DNA of 64,000 bases from an uncultured Altererythrobacter sp. (lineage in GTDB: Bacteria > Pseudomonadota > Alphaproteobacteria > Sphingomonadales > Sphingomonadaceae), in contig CANLLZ010000001.1 in the NCBI GenBank assembly GCA_947492235.1, positions 124,001 through 188,000 of the forward strand, given 5' to 3'. This document shows positions 54,078-62,547 of the stretch, piece after piece. A program made the translations under genes and the position numbers. Position 1 is the first letter of the stretch. Each line of letters opens with the position of its first letter. Below the pieces are notes generated by a model. That model made no database searches. It saw only the letters and a program-made list of their open reading frames with translations, and was not told where the DNA came from.

Positions 54078-55219
54078 TCGGCGTGAAATCCCGCGCTCCT
54101 GCGATGCTTGTCTGGCTCGCACTATTCGCTGCGCTGCCCACGCAGGCACATGCGCAGGCACAGCCTGCTGCGGTTGATCGCGAGGCGGCACAACAGGCCT
54201 ATGTGGCCGGTGATTTCGACCTGGCCGATGATATTCTGCGCAAGCTTTTGCAGGACAACCCCGGCGACGCAGACCTACTTCGCCGCCATGCCGCTGTGCA
54301 GGCGGCCTTGGGCGATGTCGGCGCGGCACAAGGCACAATCGACCGGGCCATCGCCCTGTCACCGGGCGATCCCGACATCCAGCTTGCCCGTGCCAACATC
54401 CTGTTCTGGCGCGGTCAGCTTGCGGAAGCGCAGGCCCAGGCCGATCAGGTTTCGGCGCACTATCCCGGATATGCAGGGCTCGACCGTCTCTCCGCCTCGC
54501 TTGAGCAGGCCAGAAAGGACCGCAAACTCCGGCTTCGATCAATCAGTGTGGGCGGCTCTGTCTCGGACGCGACCTTTGCCTCGGGCCTCGATCAGACATG
54601 GTATGTCCAGCGCGGCGCGATTGCTGCCGGGTGGGGCAACGGGAATGTCGCGGCCTTCGGAATCGAGCGCGAGGAACGGTTGTCGACCGATACGCGGCTC
54701 TCGGCCCGGATCGATCTGCCCAGCGGCACGAACCGGTATTTCATCGCCGGCGGGGTCACGCCCAATCCCGATTTTCGGGAGAACTGGAGTCTGGGCGGCG
54801 GCGCGGAATTCGGCGTCAGCCCGGCAACCACTCTGCTGGTCGATGGACGTTTTGCCGAATATCGCAGCGATGATGTCGTGGCATTGGGTGCCGGATTGCG
54901 GCAGCGCTTCTCGCCGACGTTGGAACTGACAGCCAGCTCGATCCATCTGATTGGCGGGGGCGAGGACTACCGGTTGGGCGGAGCTCTGCGTGCGGATTAT
55001 CGCCATCCGCGCCTGCCCGAGATGTTCGCCGTTCTTGCCAGCTACCCTGACGCAGAAGTGGACGGGACGCGGCAATTGCGCGCAATTGCCGCAGGTGCAC
55101 GATTCGATGTGTCCGACACCCTGATGCTGGGTCTCACTGGTGAATACGAGTCTCGGGAGGACAGCTATGAACGCTCTGCTCTCTCGCTCGATTTGCGCTG
55201 GCGTTTTGGGGAGCGATAG
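54074..55219 (+). CDS. TPR and YaiO-like outer-membrane beta-barrel protein
   Basis: 381 residues. Signal peptide about 1-28 (AHA cleavage), two to three TPRs at 38-140 (DFDLADDILRKLLQDNPGDADLLRRHA), and a C-terminal barrel region from about 155 with alternating strands (SISVGGSVSD, YFIAGGVTPNPDF, AIAAGARFDV) as in YaiO. YaiO-type proteins and other TPR-barrels form the outer-membrane stage of exopolysaccharide export, with the TPR as periplasmic scaffold. GTG 54074 start overlaps the regulator stop; its own stop overlaps the HEAT gene start by one base. Confidence 0.75.
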   Translation: MIGVKSRAPAMLVWLALFAALPTQAHAQAQPAAVDREAAQQAYVAGDFDLADDILRKLLQDNPGDADLLRRHAAVQAALGDVGAAQGTIDRAIALSPGDPDIQLARANILFWRGQLAEAQAQADQVSAHYPGYAGLDRLSASLEQARKDRKLRLRSISVGGSVSDATFASGLDQTWYVQRGAIAAGWGNGNVAAFGIEREERLSTDTRLSARIDLPSGTNRYFIAGGVTPNPDFRENWSLGGGAEFGVSPATTLLVDGRFAEYRSDDVVALGAGLRQRFSPTLELTASSIHLIGGGEDYRLGGALRADYRHPRLPEMFAVLASYPDAEVDGTRQLRAIAAGARFDVSDTLMLGLTGEYESREDSYERSALSLDLRWRFGER

Positions 55220-56196
55220 TGGGGGCGCAGTTCGTCTTTTTTGTTTCCGCGATGGTGGCGTTGGCGATGCTGGTTGCCTTCGCCATCCTGTTGCTGCGCC
55301 GGTGGTATCAGGAGCGGCGCAAACGGGCCGAGAAAGACAATCTCACCGCGATCACGCGAAGCTATATGCGCAGGGTTTCCGGACAGGCGGATAACGAAGC
55401 GTCCGCAAAGTGGAGCGACGAGCTTAAACTGGAGGCTGTCAGTCATATCCATCTGCTGCTGCGTGGCGGAGAGCGGCAGCGACTGATGCAAATGGCCGAG
55501 CTCGACGGGCTGCTGAGAGCCACATTGCGAAAATCGGAAAGCTGGCGATCGGCCCGCCGGATCGACGCGATCCGTTTGCTTCAACAATTCGGTAGCGAGG
55601 CCTGCATCGCCCGGTTGCGGGAGATATTTGCGCGCGACCGCAACAAGGCGGTCCGGCTGGAAGCGGCCTTTGCACTGGCTGCCGTCCATGCCCTGCCGCC
55701 GCCGCGCGAGACAATCCGTATCCTCGGCATGTTCGAGCGTAAGATCAACCGGTTGGACAAGGCGCTGTTCCGGGCATCCGCGCCGCACTACTCCGAAGAA
55801 TTGGCGCTCTTGCTTGAAGACGATATTTCTCATGACCACCGCGCCCTGATCATTGATGCACTCGGCTGGTCTGAAGACCCGGACGTGCTTCCGCTCCTCA
55901 GGAAGGCGAGCCGGATGAACCATGCCGAGCTGAGAAGCGCCGCGCTGCGGGCCGCAGGGCAGCTTGGCGTGCCAACTGTGGAGCCATGGGTGCTCGAGCG
56001 CTTGCGCGACCCGGTAGAATTCGTGCGCATTCAGGCGGTCAATTGCTGTGCGGCTCTGGGTTTGCACGGCGCGATCCCGCACTTGAGGCTCTTGCTGGAG
56101 GATGAGGCCTTCTGGGTTCGCCTGCGGGCGGAGCACGCGCTGGAAGTGCTGGAAGAGCAATGGCCCGATCACGAGCAGCCGAGGCTTCGCGCATGA
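55219..56196 (+). CDS. Membrane-anchored HEAT-repeat protein
   Basis: 325 residues. An N-terminal membrane span (4-27, FVFFVSAMVALAMLVAFAIL) is followed by a basic coil and an alpha-solenoid of at least five HEAT-like repeats (SARRIDAIRLLQQFG, KAVRLEAAFALAAVH, AELRSAALRAAGQLG, EFVRIQAVNCCAALG, FWVRLRAEHALEVL). Such domains act as protein scaffolds. GTG 55219 start and 4-bp overlap with the glycosyltransferase start show tight coupling, so it probably bridges or regulates the synthase. Confidence 0.82.
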   Translation: MGAQFVFFVSAMVALAMLVAFAILLLRRWYQERRKRAEKDNLTAITRSYMRRVSGQADNEASAKWSDELKLEAVSHIHLLLRGGERQRLMQMAELDGLLRATLRKSESWRSARRIDAIRLLQQFGSEACIARLREIFARDRNKAVRLEAAFALAAVHALPPPRETIRILGMFERKINRLDKALFRASAPHYSEELALLLEDDISHDHRALIIDALGWSEDPDVLPLLRKASRMNHAELRSAALRAAGQLGVPTVEPWVLERLRDPVEFVRIQAVNCCAALGLHGAIPHLRLLLEDEAFWVRLRAEHALEVLEEQWPDHEQPRLRA

Positions 56197-57623
56197 CCTG
56201 GGCGGACCTTCAATTGGCGGCCGCCAATGCCGTCCTGTTTCTGGCTTTTGGCTGTTTTCTGGTGGTCGCGGCCCGCAACGGGATCAGCCTGTTGCAGCTC
56301 ATCGTCGCGGGCTGGGTATTCGCCACGCGCACGAAGCCGGGGCGCAATGCGGTCGAGCTGTGGAACCGTTATGGCGATCTTGCCTTTCCGGTGTCGGTGA
56401 TTGCGCCAGCGTTTAACGAGGAGCTGTCGATCGTCGATAGCGTGAAGGCGCTTCTGGCGCTCGAATATCCGCATCACGAGGTGATCGTCGTCAATGACGG
56501 TTCGAAAGACGATACGCTGGGCGCGCTCATCCGAGGCTTCGAAATGGAGCCCTATGAGCGGGAGCAGATTGCGGAACTTCAAACGACTAAAATCCTCGGC
56601 ACATACCGTTCCCGCCGCTTTCCCAATCTCTTTGTGGTCGACAAGGAAAATGGCCGGAAAGCCGATGCGGCCAATGCCGGGATCGGCTTTGCGCGCACTC
56701 CGCTGGTCTGCGTGATCGACGCGGATTCCATCATCGAGAGAGACGGACTGCTCCGCGCGGCCGAGCCTTTCATGCATGATGACGGGCGTCTGATTGCCGT
56801 GGGCGGGACCATCAGGATCGCCAATGGCTGCGAAATCGAAGGAGGCGCGCTGCGCAAGATCGGCGTGGACAAGAAATTGGTCCCTCGCTTTCAAGTTGTC
56901 GAATACTTGCGCGCCTTTCTTTCGAGCCGCGTTGCCAATGCGCATACCGACACGCTGTTGCTGATTTCCGGTGCTTTCGGGATGTTCCGGCGCGATGTGC
57001 TGATCGAAATCGGCGGGTATCGCCACGATACCGTCGGCGAAGACCTCGAGCTGGTCGTGCGCATGCACCGGTACATGCTTGAGCAGAAGCGCGACTACGC
57101 GATCAAATTCGTGCCCGACATCGTCTGCTGGACAGAGGCACCGGTTAACCTTGCCGGGATCAAGGGACAGCGCTCGCGCTGGCAGCAGGGTGCGCTCGAG
57201 ACATTGCAAAGGCATCGCCGGATGATCTTCAATCCGCGCTATGGCCGCATCGGCATGATCGGGATGCCGCAACTGATACTGGAGGACATTATCGGTCCGC
57301 CCGCGGAGGTCATCGGCTATCTGGTCGTGCCTGCGGCAGTCCTGCTCGGCATTCTCGATCCGATGATGGCGCTGGCCTTTCTCGGCGTGACAGTGCTGTT
57401 CGGAACGGGTCTCAGCTTTGGCAGCCTTGTGCTTGAAGAAATCCAGTTGAGGCGGCTCCAGAGCGCCCGCGATCTCTACCGGATCGGCGAAGCTGCCCTG
57501 CTGGAGAATTTCGGCTTCCGCCAGATGAACCTGATCTACCGCCTGCGCGGCATCCGCAGTTTCTGGCGCAATGATACAAAATGGGAAGCCGTGCCGCGTA
57601 TCGGTTTCGATCAGGCAAGCTGA
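56193..57623 (+). CDS. Processive membrane glycosyltransferase, family 2
   Basis: 476 residues. N-terminal span (about 8-28), cytosolic GT2 domain with NDGSKDDT, DADS (DxD metal site), GEDLELVVRMHR (catalytic base region) and QRSRW (QxxRW, processive synthase signature), and two C-terminal spans (after VVPAAVLLG). This set matches polysaccharide synthases such as PgaC/NodC and YaiP-like enzymes. The start ATG 56193 is fixed by the ATGA overlap with the HEAT gene. It is the last gene of the operon. Confidence 0.88.
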   Translation: MTWADLQLAAANAVLFLAFGCFLVVAARNGISLLQLIVAGWVFATRTKPGRNAVELWNRYGDLAFPVSVIAPAFNEELSIVDSVKALLALEYPHHEVIVVNDGSKDDTLGALIRGFEMEPYEREQIAELQTTKILGTYRSRRFPNLFVVDKENGRKADAANAGIGFARTPLVCVIDADSIIERDGLLRAAEPFMHDDGRLIAVGGTIRIANGCEIEGGALRKIGVDKKLVPRFQVVEYLRAFLSSRVANAHTDTLLLISGAFGMFRRDVLIEIGGYRHDTVGEDLELVVRMHRYMLEQKRDYAIKFVPDIVCWTEAPVNLAGIKGQRSRWQQGALETLQRHRRMIFNPRYGRIGMIGMPQLILEDIIGPPAEVIGYLVVPAAVLLGILDPMMALAFLGVTVLFGTGLSFGSLVLEEIQLRRLQSARDLYRIGEAALLENFGFRQMNLIYRLRGIRSFWRNDTKWEAVPRIGFDQAS

Positions 57624-57681
57624 GCGCGGCGATCTGTGCGCGGATGCGCGAATGCCGACTCTTTCAAGCCACGGGCATTTA

Positions 57682-57756
57682 TGGTGGGCGCGGCAAGGAT
57701 TGAACTTGCGACCCCACCCGTGTGAAGGGTGTGCTCTACCACTGAGCTACGCGCCC
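57682..57756 (-). tRNA. tRNA-Val, anticodon CAC
   Basis: On the minus strand the acceptor stem GGGCGCG/CGCGCCC, D-arm GCTC...GAGC, anticodon arm CACCC-TTCACAC-GGGTG (anticodon CAC) and T-arm GCAAG-TTCAATC-CTTGC all fold. CCA is encoded at 57682-57684. Intact cloverleaf of 75 nt including CCA. It lies between the glycosyltransferase operon and sppA. Confidence 0.95.
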
Positions 57757-57829
57757 GTATGGCGGCCTGCGCGGCGCACCTTACGAAGGGCCGCGCCTTT
57801 GCCACTTGGGCGGCGGGAAGGCAAGCGGG

Positions 57830-59704
57830 TTAGTCGAGCAGTTTGAAGAAACGCTCCAGCAGGCTCGCTTCCGAAGCCTTGGCGGATCGCTGCACCGGTG
57901 CCGGGCATTCGAGGCAATAGGCCTGCATTCCCCGTGTGGTCAGCAGGCGGCGGGCGTCGTCTTGCAGCCGCGCGATGGTGCGGCTCTGGCGGTTGGACAT
58001 CAGCGCGAAGACGTCTTGTGCCGGGACCCGCGCAGCATCCGGCATCAACAACGAGCGCAATACAGTGTCATAGGTCGCATCGCTTTCGCCCAGATAGGTC
58101 AGGTGCCAGCCATCTTCGGCGACACCGGCCTTGGCTGCGACCCATTCTGCCGCCGCGTCCAGCCCGCCATATTGATCGACCAGACCGATCTGGCGTGCTG
58201 TGCCACCGTCCCATACGCGCCCTTGCGCGATGCGGTCGACTTGCTCGGTCGTCAGATTGCGCGAGGCGGACACCCGCTCCAGAAAATCGGAATATCCATC
58301 CGCGATCGAGCTTTGCAGGATGGAGTCCACTTCGGGTGTGAAGCCGCCGATCAGATCGGGCTGGCCCGACAGGGGAGTGGTGCGCACACCGTCCGAATTG
58401 ACGCCGTATTCGGCAGCCAGATCCTCGAATGTCGGGATGACGGCGAAGATGCCGATGGAGCCGGTGATGCTTTCCGGTTCGGCGAAGATACGGTCAGCGG
58501 GTGTCGCCACCCAATATCCGCCGCTGGCCGCGACATTGGCCATGCTGACCGCTACCGGAATGCCCGCCTCGGAATGCCGCTCGATCGCCTCGCGGATCAG
58601 TTCGCTGGCCAGAACCGATCCACCCGGCGAATCCACCCGCACGATCAGTCCTGCCAGATCGGTGTCGAGCGCGTCGTCGATCAGAGCGGCAATCCGGTCT
58701 CCGCCGGCAAGCCCGGGGCCGGCATCGCCATCAACAATCTCGCCCGCGATGGTAACCACGCCGATGGCGCTGCCCGATGTGTCGGGCACATTGTCGGCCA
58801 GCCATGGCTCCAGCTCGGTATAGGCATAGCTGCCGGGGTAGGAGCCGTAGGGATCCTCGCCGACGATTTCCGCGACCCGGTCCCCGAATTCGGCATAGCT
58901 GCCCAGCTTGTCGACCAGCCCTGCTTCCAGGGCGGCGGTGGCCAGATCGCCGGACGCGCTTTCGATCCAGCCTGCCGGATCGGAAGTGACCGTAGCGATA
59001 TCGGTATCGGGGCGGGCCTTCTTCACATTGGCCTGCCATTCCTCCCACAAAGCGCCATAGAGCGCCGTGTAGTTCTCGCGCGCGGGTTCCGACATGGCGC
59101 TTTCGAGATAGGGCTCGACTGCGGATTTGTAGGTGCCGACGCGGTAGACGCGGGCGTTGATGTTCAGCTGTTCCAGCAGCCCGGCATAATACAGCCGTTC
59201 GCCGCCCGGCCCGGCGATAATTGCGCCGCCCAGCGGGTCGAGCCACACTTCGCTCGCATGGGCGGCAAGCATCATTCCGTCATCGGCATAACCCACGGCA
59301 TAGGCCAGCACCGGCTTTTCCGCAGCGCGCACCCGGTCGAGAGCCGCGCCGATGTCCTGCAAATGCGCCTGACCTGCGCCAAGGAAGCCCGACAGATCGA
59401 GCACAACCGCACCGATCCGATCGTCATCGACCGCACTGTCGATCGCATGGACCAGATCCTGCACATCGTATTCGCCCACCGGCGCTTCGCCCGAAATCAG
59501 TGCGTCGATGGGATCGATGACCGCGCGTTCTTCCACCACATAGCCATTCAGCTCCAGCAGCAGCGCACCCTCGCGCACCTGAGCGGGCGAGGGACGGGAC
59601 GTGAGCACAGCGTAAAGCGCCATGAAAAACAGCAGCATGAAGATCAGGACCAGAGCGTCCTTGATGCCCCTGAGCAGGCGCCAAACCGATTTTGCGAATG
59701 CCAT
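57830..59704 (-). CDS. sppA: Signal peptide peptidase SppA, 67-kDa type
   Basis: 624-residue membrane-bound serine protease with two tandem domains (about 50-310 and 330-600) that degrades cleaved signal peptides. A single N-terminal span (17-38) anchors it. The catalytic Ser lies in MANVAASGGYWVATPAD, and the Lys comes from the first repeat (AEKPVLAYAVG). Start MAFAKSVWRLL (59704) puts the span at the N terminus; longer extensions look unlike the family. Divergent from pyrB. Confidence 0.92.
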   Translation of the reverse strand: MAFAKSVWRLLRGIKDALVLIFMLLFFMALYAVLTSRPSPAQVREGALLLELNGYVVEERAVIDPIDALISGEAPVGEYDVQDLVHAIDSAVDDDRIGAVVLDLSGFLGAGQAHLQDIGAALDRVRAAEKPVLAYAVGYADDGMMLAAHASEVWLDPLGGAIIAGPGGERLYYAGLLEQLNINARVYRVGTYKSAVEPYLESAMSEPARENYTALYGALWEEWQANVKKARPDTDIATVTSDPAGWIESASGDLATAALEAGLVDKLGSYAEFGDRVAEIVGEDPYGSYPGSYAYTELEPWLADNVPDTSGSAIGVVTIAGEIVDGDAGPGLAGGDRIAALIDDALDTDLAGLIVRVDSPGGSVLASELIREAIERHSEAGIPVAVSMANVAASGGYWVATPADRIFAEPESITGSIGIFAVIPTFEDLAAEYGVNSDGVRTTPLSGQPDLIGGFTPEVDSILQSSIADGYSDFLERVSASRNLTTEQVDRIAQGRVWDGGTARQIGLVDQYGGLDAAAEWVAAKAGVAEDGWHLTYLGESDATYDTVLRSLLMPDAARVPAQDVFALMSNRQSRTIARLQDDARRLLTTRGMQAYCLECPAPVQRSAKASEASLLERFFKLLD

Positions 59705-59815
59705 GCGTATCCTTTGCGGGTAATCCTTCTGCAACCGACATAGGTGGCACGGGGCCGTCATGCCACCGCTTTCCCCTTGAGCGCCCCACGGGGCTCGACT
59801 AGAGGCTTGGGCTTA

Positions 59816-60886
59816 ATGACATCGGCAGCATCATCATCAGGCAGCGCAGGGGGCGGGGCCGGGGGCGGAGGCAGCCGCTATCCGGCGGGCGGCCATGCAT
59901 TTCCGCACCGTGATCTGACCGGCATTGCCCAGCTGGAACGGCACGAAATCCTCTATCTGCTGGATGAAGCCGAGCAGTGGGTGGAATTGAACCGCAGCGC
60001 GAACAAGCGGGCGGAGCACCTGTCGGGCCTGACGATCATCAATGCGTTTTTCGAAAACTCCACGCGCACGCTGCTGAGCTTTGAAATTGCCGGCAAGCGG
60101 CTGGGCGCGGATGTGGTGAATATGCACGCCGCCACGTCCAGCACGAAGAAGGGCGAGACGCTGATCGATACGGCGATCACGCTCAATGCGATGCGCGCCG
60201 ACGCCATCGTGATCCGCCATGGCAGCAGCGGCGCAGTGGACCTGATTGCCAGCAAGGTCGATTGCCCGGTTCTGAACGCGGGCGATGGCAGCCATGAACA
60301 TCCGACACAGGCGCTGCTCGATGCATTGGCACTGCGCCATGCGTTGGAGGAACGCGGGGAGGGTGCGGAGGACTTTACCGGCCTGACCGTGACGATCTGC
60401 GGCGATATCCTGCACAGCCGGGTGGCGCGCTCCAATATTCTGTGTCTGCAAGCGATGGGGGCCACTGTGCGCGTCTGCGCTCCGCCAGCGCTGATGCCCG
60501 CCGCGATCGAGCGGATGGGGGCAGAGCCGTTCACCGATTTTGACGCGGCGCTCGCGGGCAGCGATGTGGTGATGATGCTGCGTCTGCAAAGCGAGCGGAT
60601 GTCGGGGCAGTTTATCCCCTCGGCGCGCGAATATCATCACTTGTACGGGCTGACAGCAGACCGGCTGGACCGCGCTGCTCCTGATGCTCTGGTGATGCAT
60701 CCCGGCCCGATGAACCGCGGCGTGGAAATCGACAGCGACGTGGCCGACAGGCTCGACCGGTCGATCATCACCCGGCAGGTGGAAATGGGCGTCGCCATTC
60801 GCATGGCTTGTCTGGATATTCTGACCCGGCGTTCGCGCGGGATTGAAGGCTGGTCGGGCGAACTCGGCAAGGGCCAGTGGGTGTGA
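59816..60886 (+). CDS. pyrB: Aspartate carbamoyltransferase catalytic subunit, extended N terminus
   Basis: 356 residues. Condenses carbamoyl phosphate with aspartate, the first committed step of pyrimidine synthesis. Carbamoyl-phosphate loop [12 protein letters not shown] (79-90), [14 protein letters not shown] and [12 protein letters not shown] are present. An N-terminal Gly/Ser/Ala-rich extension of about 30 residues ([17 protein letters not shown]) precedes the domain, as in Pseudomonas-type PyrB with an inactive dihydroorotase partner. ATG 59816. Followed by that dihydroorotase-like gene after 10 bp. Confidence 0.95.
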   Translation: MTSAASSSGSAGGGAGGGGSRYPAGGHAFPHRDLTGIAQLERHEILYLLDEAEQWVELNRSANKRAEHLSGLTIINAFFENSTRTLLSFEIAGKRLGADVVNMHAATSSTKKGETLIDTAITLNAMRADAIVIRHGSSGAVDLIASKVDCPVLNAGDGSHEHPTQALLDALALRHALEERGEGAEDFTGLTVTICGDILHSRVARSNILCLQAMGATVRVCAPPALMPAAIERMGAEPFTDFDAALAGSDVVMMLRLQSERMSGQFIPSAREYHHLYGLTADRLDRAAPDALVMHPGPMNRGVEIDSDVADRLDRSIITRQVEMGVAIRMACLDILTRRSRGIEGWSGELGKGQWV

Positions 60887-60896
60887 GGGCGCGGGA

Positions 60897-62129
60897 ATGA
60901 AACAGCAGCGCGCTCTTACGATCACCAATGCACAACTGGTCACGCCCGGCGGCGTGGTCGATGGTTCGCTGCGCTGCGCCGATGGCGCACTTTTCGCGGT
61001 GGGCGATGTTGCTGCGGAAGGCGGCGATGAAACCGTCGACGCTAGGGGCGGACTTGTGCTGCCCGGCCTCGTCGATTTCGGCGTTTTTGCCATCGACAAA
61101 CCGGCGTTTCATTTTGGCGGGATCACCCGCGCGGCGCTGATGCCCGACCAGTCGCCGCCGCTCGATCTGCCGAGCCGGGTCAGCTATATCGCCAAGAGCG
61201 GGAAGCCCGATCTGTGGGTGCATCCGCTGGCCGCTGCAACGCGCGCTCTGGATGGTGAGCAACTGGCTGAACTGGGCCTGATGCAGGCGGCGGGTGCGCG
61301 CGGCATTGCGACAGGCCGCCGCTGGATTGCCGATAGCGGCACGATGCTGCGCGTGCTGCAATATGCCGCCATGCTCGATCTGGTGGTGGTCGCCCATGCA
61401 GAGGATGCCGCGCTGGCGGGGAATGCGGCGGCCACGGCGGGCGAAATGGCCACCCGGATGGGGCTGCCGAGCGCGCCCCCCGAAGCAGAAGCTTTGGCCG
61501 TGGCCCGCGATATTGCGCTGGCCGAGATGGCCGGTGCACGGCTGCATTTCCGGCAAGTGACCACGCGCGCCGCGCTCGATCTGGTGCGCACGGCCAAGGC
61601 AAGGGGGGTGGCCGTCACCGCCGGAGTAACACCGGCGCATTTCATGTTGTCCGATCTGGAAACCGGCGGCTTTCGCACCTTTGCCCGCCTGTCGCCGCCA
61701 CTGCGCAGCGAAGCAGACCGGCAGGCGGTCCGCGAGGCGATAGCCGATGGCACGATTGACGTTATTTCCAGTGGACACGATCCGCGCGGGGTGGAGGACA
61801 AGCGCCTGCCCTTCGCCGATGCGGAGCCCGGTATGGCGGGCGCGGAAACCCTGCTCGCGCTGTCGCTGACCCTGGTGCGTGACGCCGTGATCGACCACGC
61901 GCGGCTGGCCGACTTGCTTTGCGCTGCTCCGGCGCGGCTCTTAGGGATAAATGCGGGGTCCCTGGCACCCGGGACCGAAGCCGATATTGCTTTGGTCGAT
62001 CCCGATAAGCCATGGATAGTGAGCAGCGCCCGCATGCAGGCTGCGGCCGGGAACACCCCGTTCGACGGCCAGCCGGTGCAGGGGCGGGTAACAGCATTGT
62101 GGAAAGGCGGCGTGCATGTCGGCGGATGA
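60897..62129 (+). CDS. Dihydroorotase-like protein, probably inactive (PyrC')
   Basis: 410 residues of the amidohydrolase fold. The metal motif of dihydroorotase, normally PGLVDxHxHxR, reads PGLVDFGVFA (56-65), so both His ligands are lost, and the D in the DHAPH block is replaced (SSGHDPRGVEDK). Only the HAED His is kept. This is the pattern of the inactive PyrC' that supports PyrB assembly in Pseudomonas. A separate active dihydroorotase should exist elsewhere. Start ATG 60897 is 10 bp after the pyrB stop; PilZ overlaps its end by 14 bp. Confidence 0.87.
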   Translation: MKQQRALTITNAQLVTPGGVVDGSLRCADGALFAVGDVAAEGGDETVDARGGLVLPGLVDFGVFAIDKPAFHFGGITRAALMPDQSPPLDLPSRVSYIAKSGKPDLWVHPLAAATRALDGEQLAELGLMQAAGARGIATGRRWIADSGTMLRVLQYAAMLDLVVVAHAEDAALAGNAAATAGEMATRMGLPSAPPEAEALAVARDIALAEMAGARLHFRQVTTRAALDLVRTAKARGVAVTAGVTPAHFMLSDLETGGFRTFARLSPPLRSEADRQAVREAIADGTIDVISSGHDPRGVEDKRLPFADAEPGMAGAETLLALSLTLVRDAVIDHARLADLLCAAPARLLGINAGSLAPGTEADIALVDPDKPWIVSSARMQAAAGNTPFDGQPVQGRVTALWKGGVHVGG

Positions 62130-62454
62130 AGGCCACAAACCCCGTGCAGAACGCGCCACCGTCGGCGTTCAGGGCAAATACCGCCGTGGTTCCGGTGTTG
62201 CGCGCGATGTCTGGATCACCGATCTCTCGCAATCGGGCTGCCGTTTTTATGACCGTTTCGGCACCATGAAGCCGGGCACGGAGATTACTCTCCGGCTGGG
62301 CACATTCGGCCCGATCCCGGCGATAGTGCGGTGGTGGGACAACCAAGTTAACGGCGTGGAGTTTATGGAGCCGCTGCACATCTCCGTGTTTGAGCATGTC
62401 TGCAAGCAATTGTCGGACAAGCCTGTCGACCGGCAGGATCTCAGCAGGCTCTAG
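62116..62454 (+). CDS. PilZ domain protein
   Basis: 112 residues. A PilZ-type beta barrel: KYRRGSGVARDVWITDLSQSGCRFYD contains the basic arginines and the (D/N)xSxxG-like DLSQSG, normally the c-di-GMP contacts, though the RxxxR spacing is not perfect. It overlaps the PyrC' gene by 14 bp, so it may be co-transcribed with pyrB. c-di-GMP binding is likely but should be tested. No terminator with T run follows on the plus strand. Confidence 0.75.
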   Translation: MSADEGHKPRAERATVGVQGKYRRGSGVARDVWITDLSQSGCRFYDRFGTMKPGTEITLRLGTFGPIPAIVRWWDNQVNGVEFMEPLHISVFEHVCKQLSDKPVDRQDLSRL

Positions 62455-62470
62455 GCCGCTCCGCCCAAAC

Positions 62471-62506
62471 AAAAAAGCCCCTCCCGGCATGTGGACCGGA
62501 AGGGGC
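62471..62506 (-). terminator. Rho-independent terminator for the SPOR/TPR gene
   Basis: On the minus strand gcccct-t-ccgg pairs with ccgg-g-aggggc (one mismatch, 62477-62506) and is followed by TTTTTT. It lies beyond the stop of the minus-strand gene at 62548, fitting its transcription end. Confidence 0.85.
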
Positions 62507-62547
62507 ATGGTGCGGGAGTGATCCGCTTTAGATAATCTGTTGCTGCC

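Noticed and set aside
57682-57756. tRNA as an integration site of a mobile element
   Set aside because: No integrase, no direct repeat of the tRNA 3' end and no change in gene content nearby were found.
57806-59743. A 645-residue open frame on the plus strand opposite sppA
   Set aside because: The minus-strand protein has the SppA motifs and a membrane anchor; the plus frame shows His/Arg/Gln-rich nonsense typical of antisense frames in high-GC DNA. The same holds for the long frames opposite the TonB receptors.
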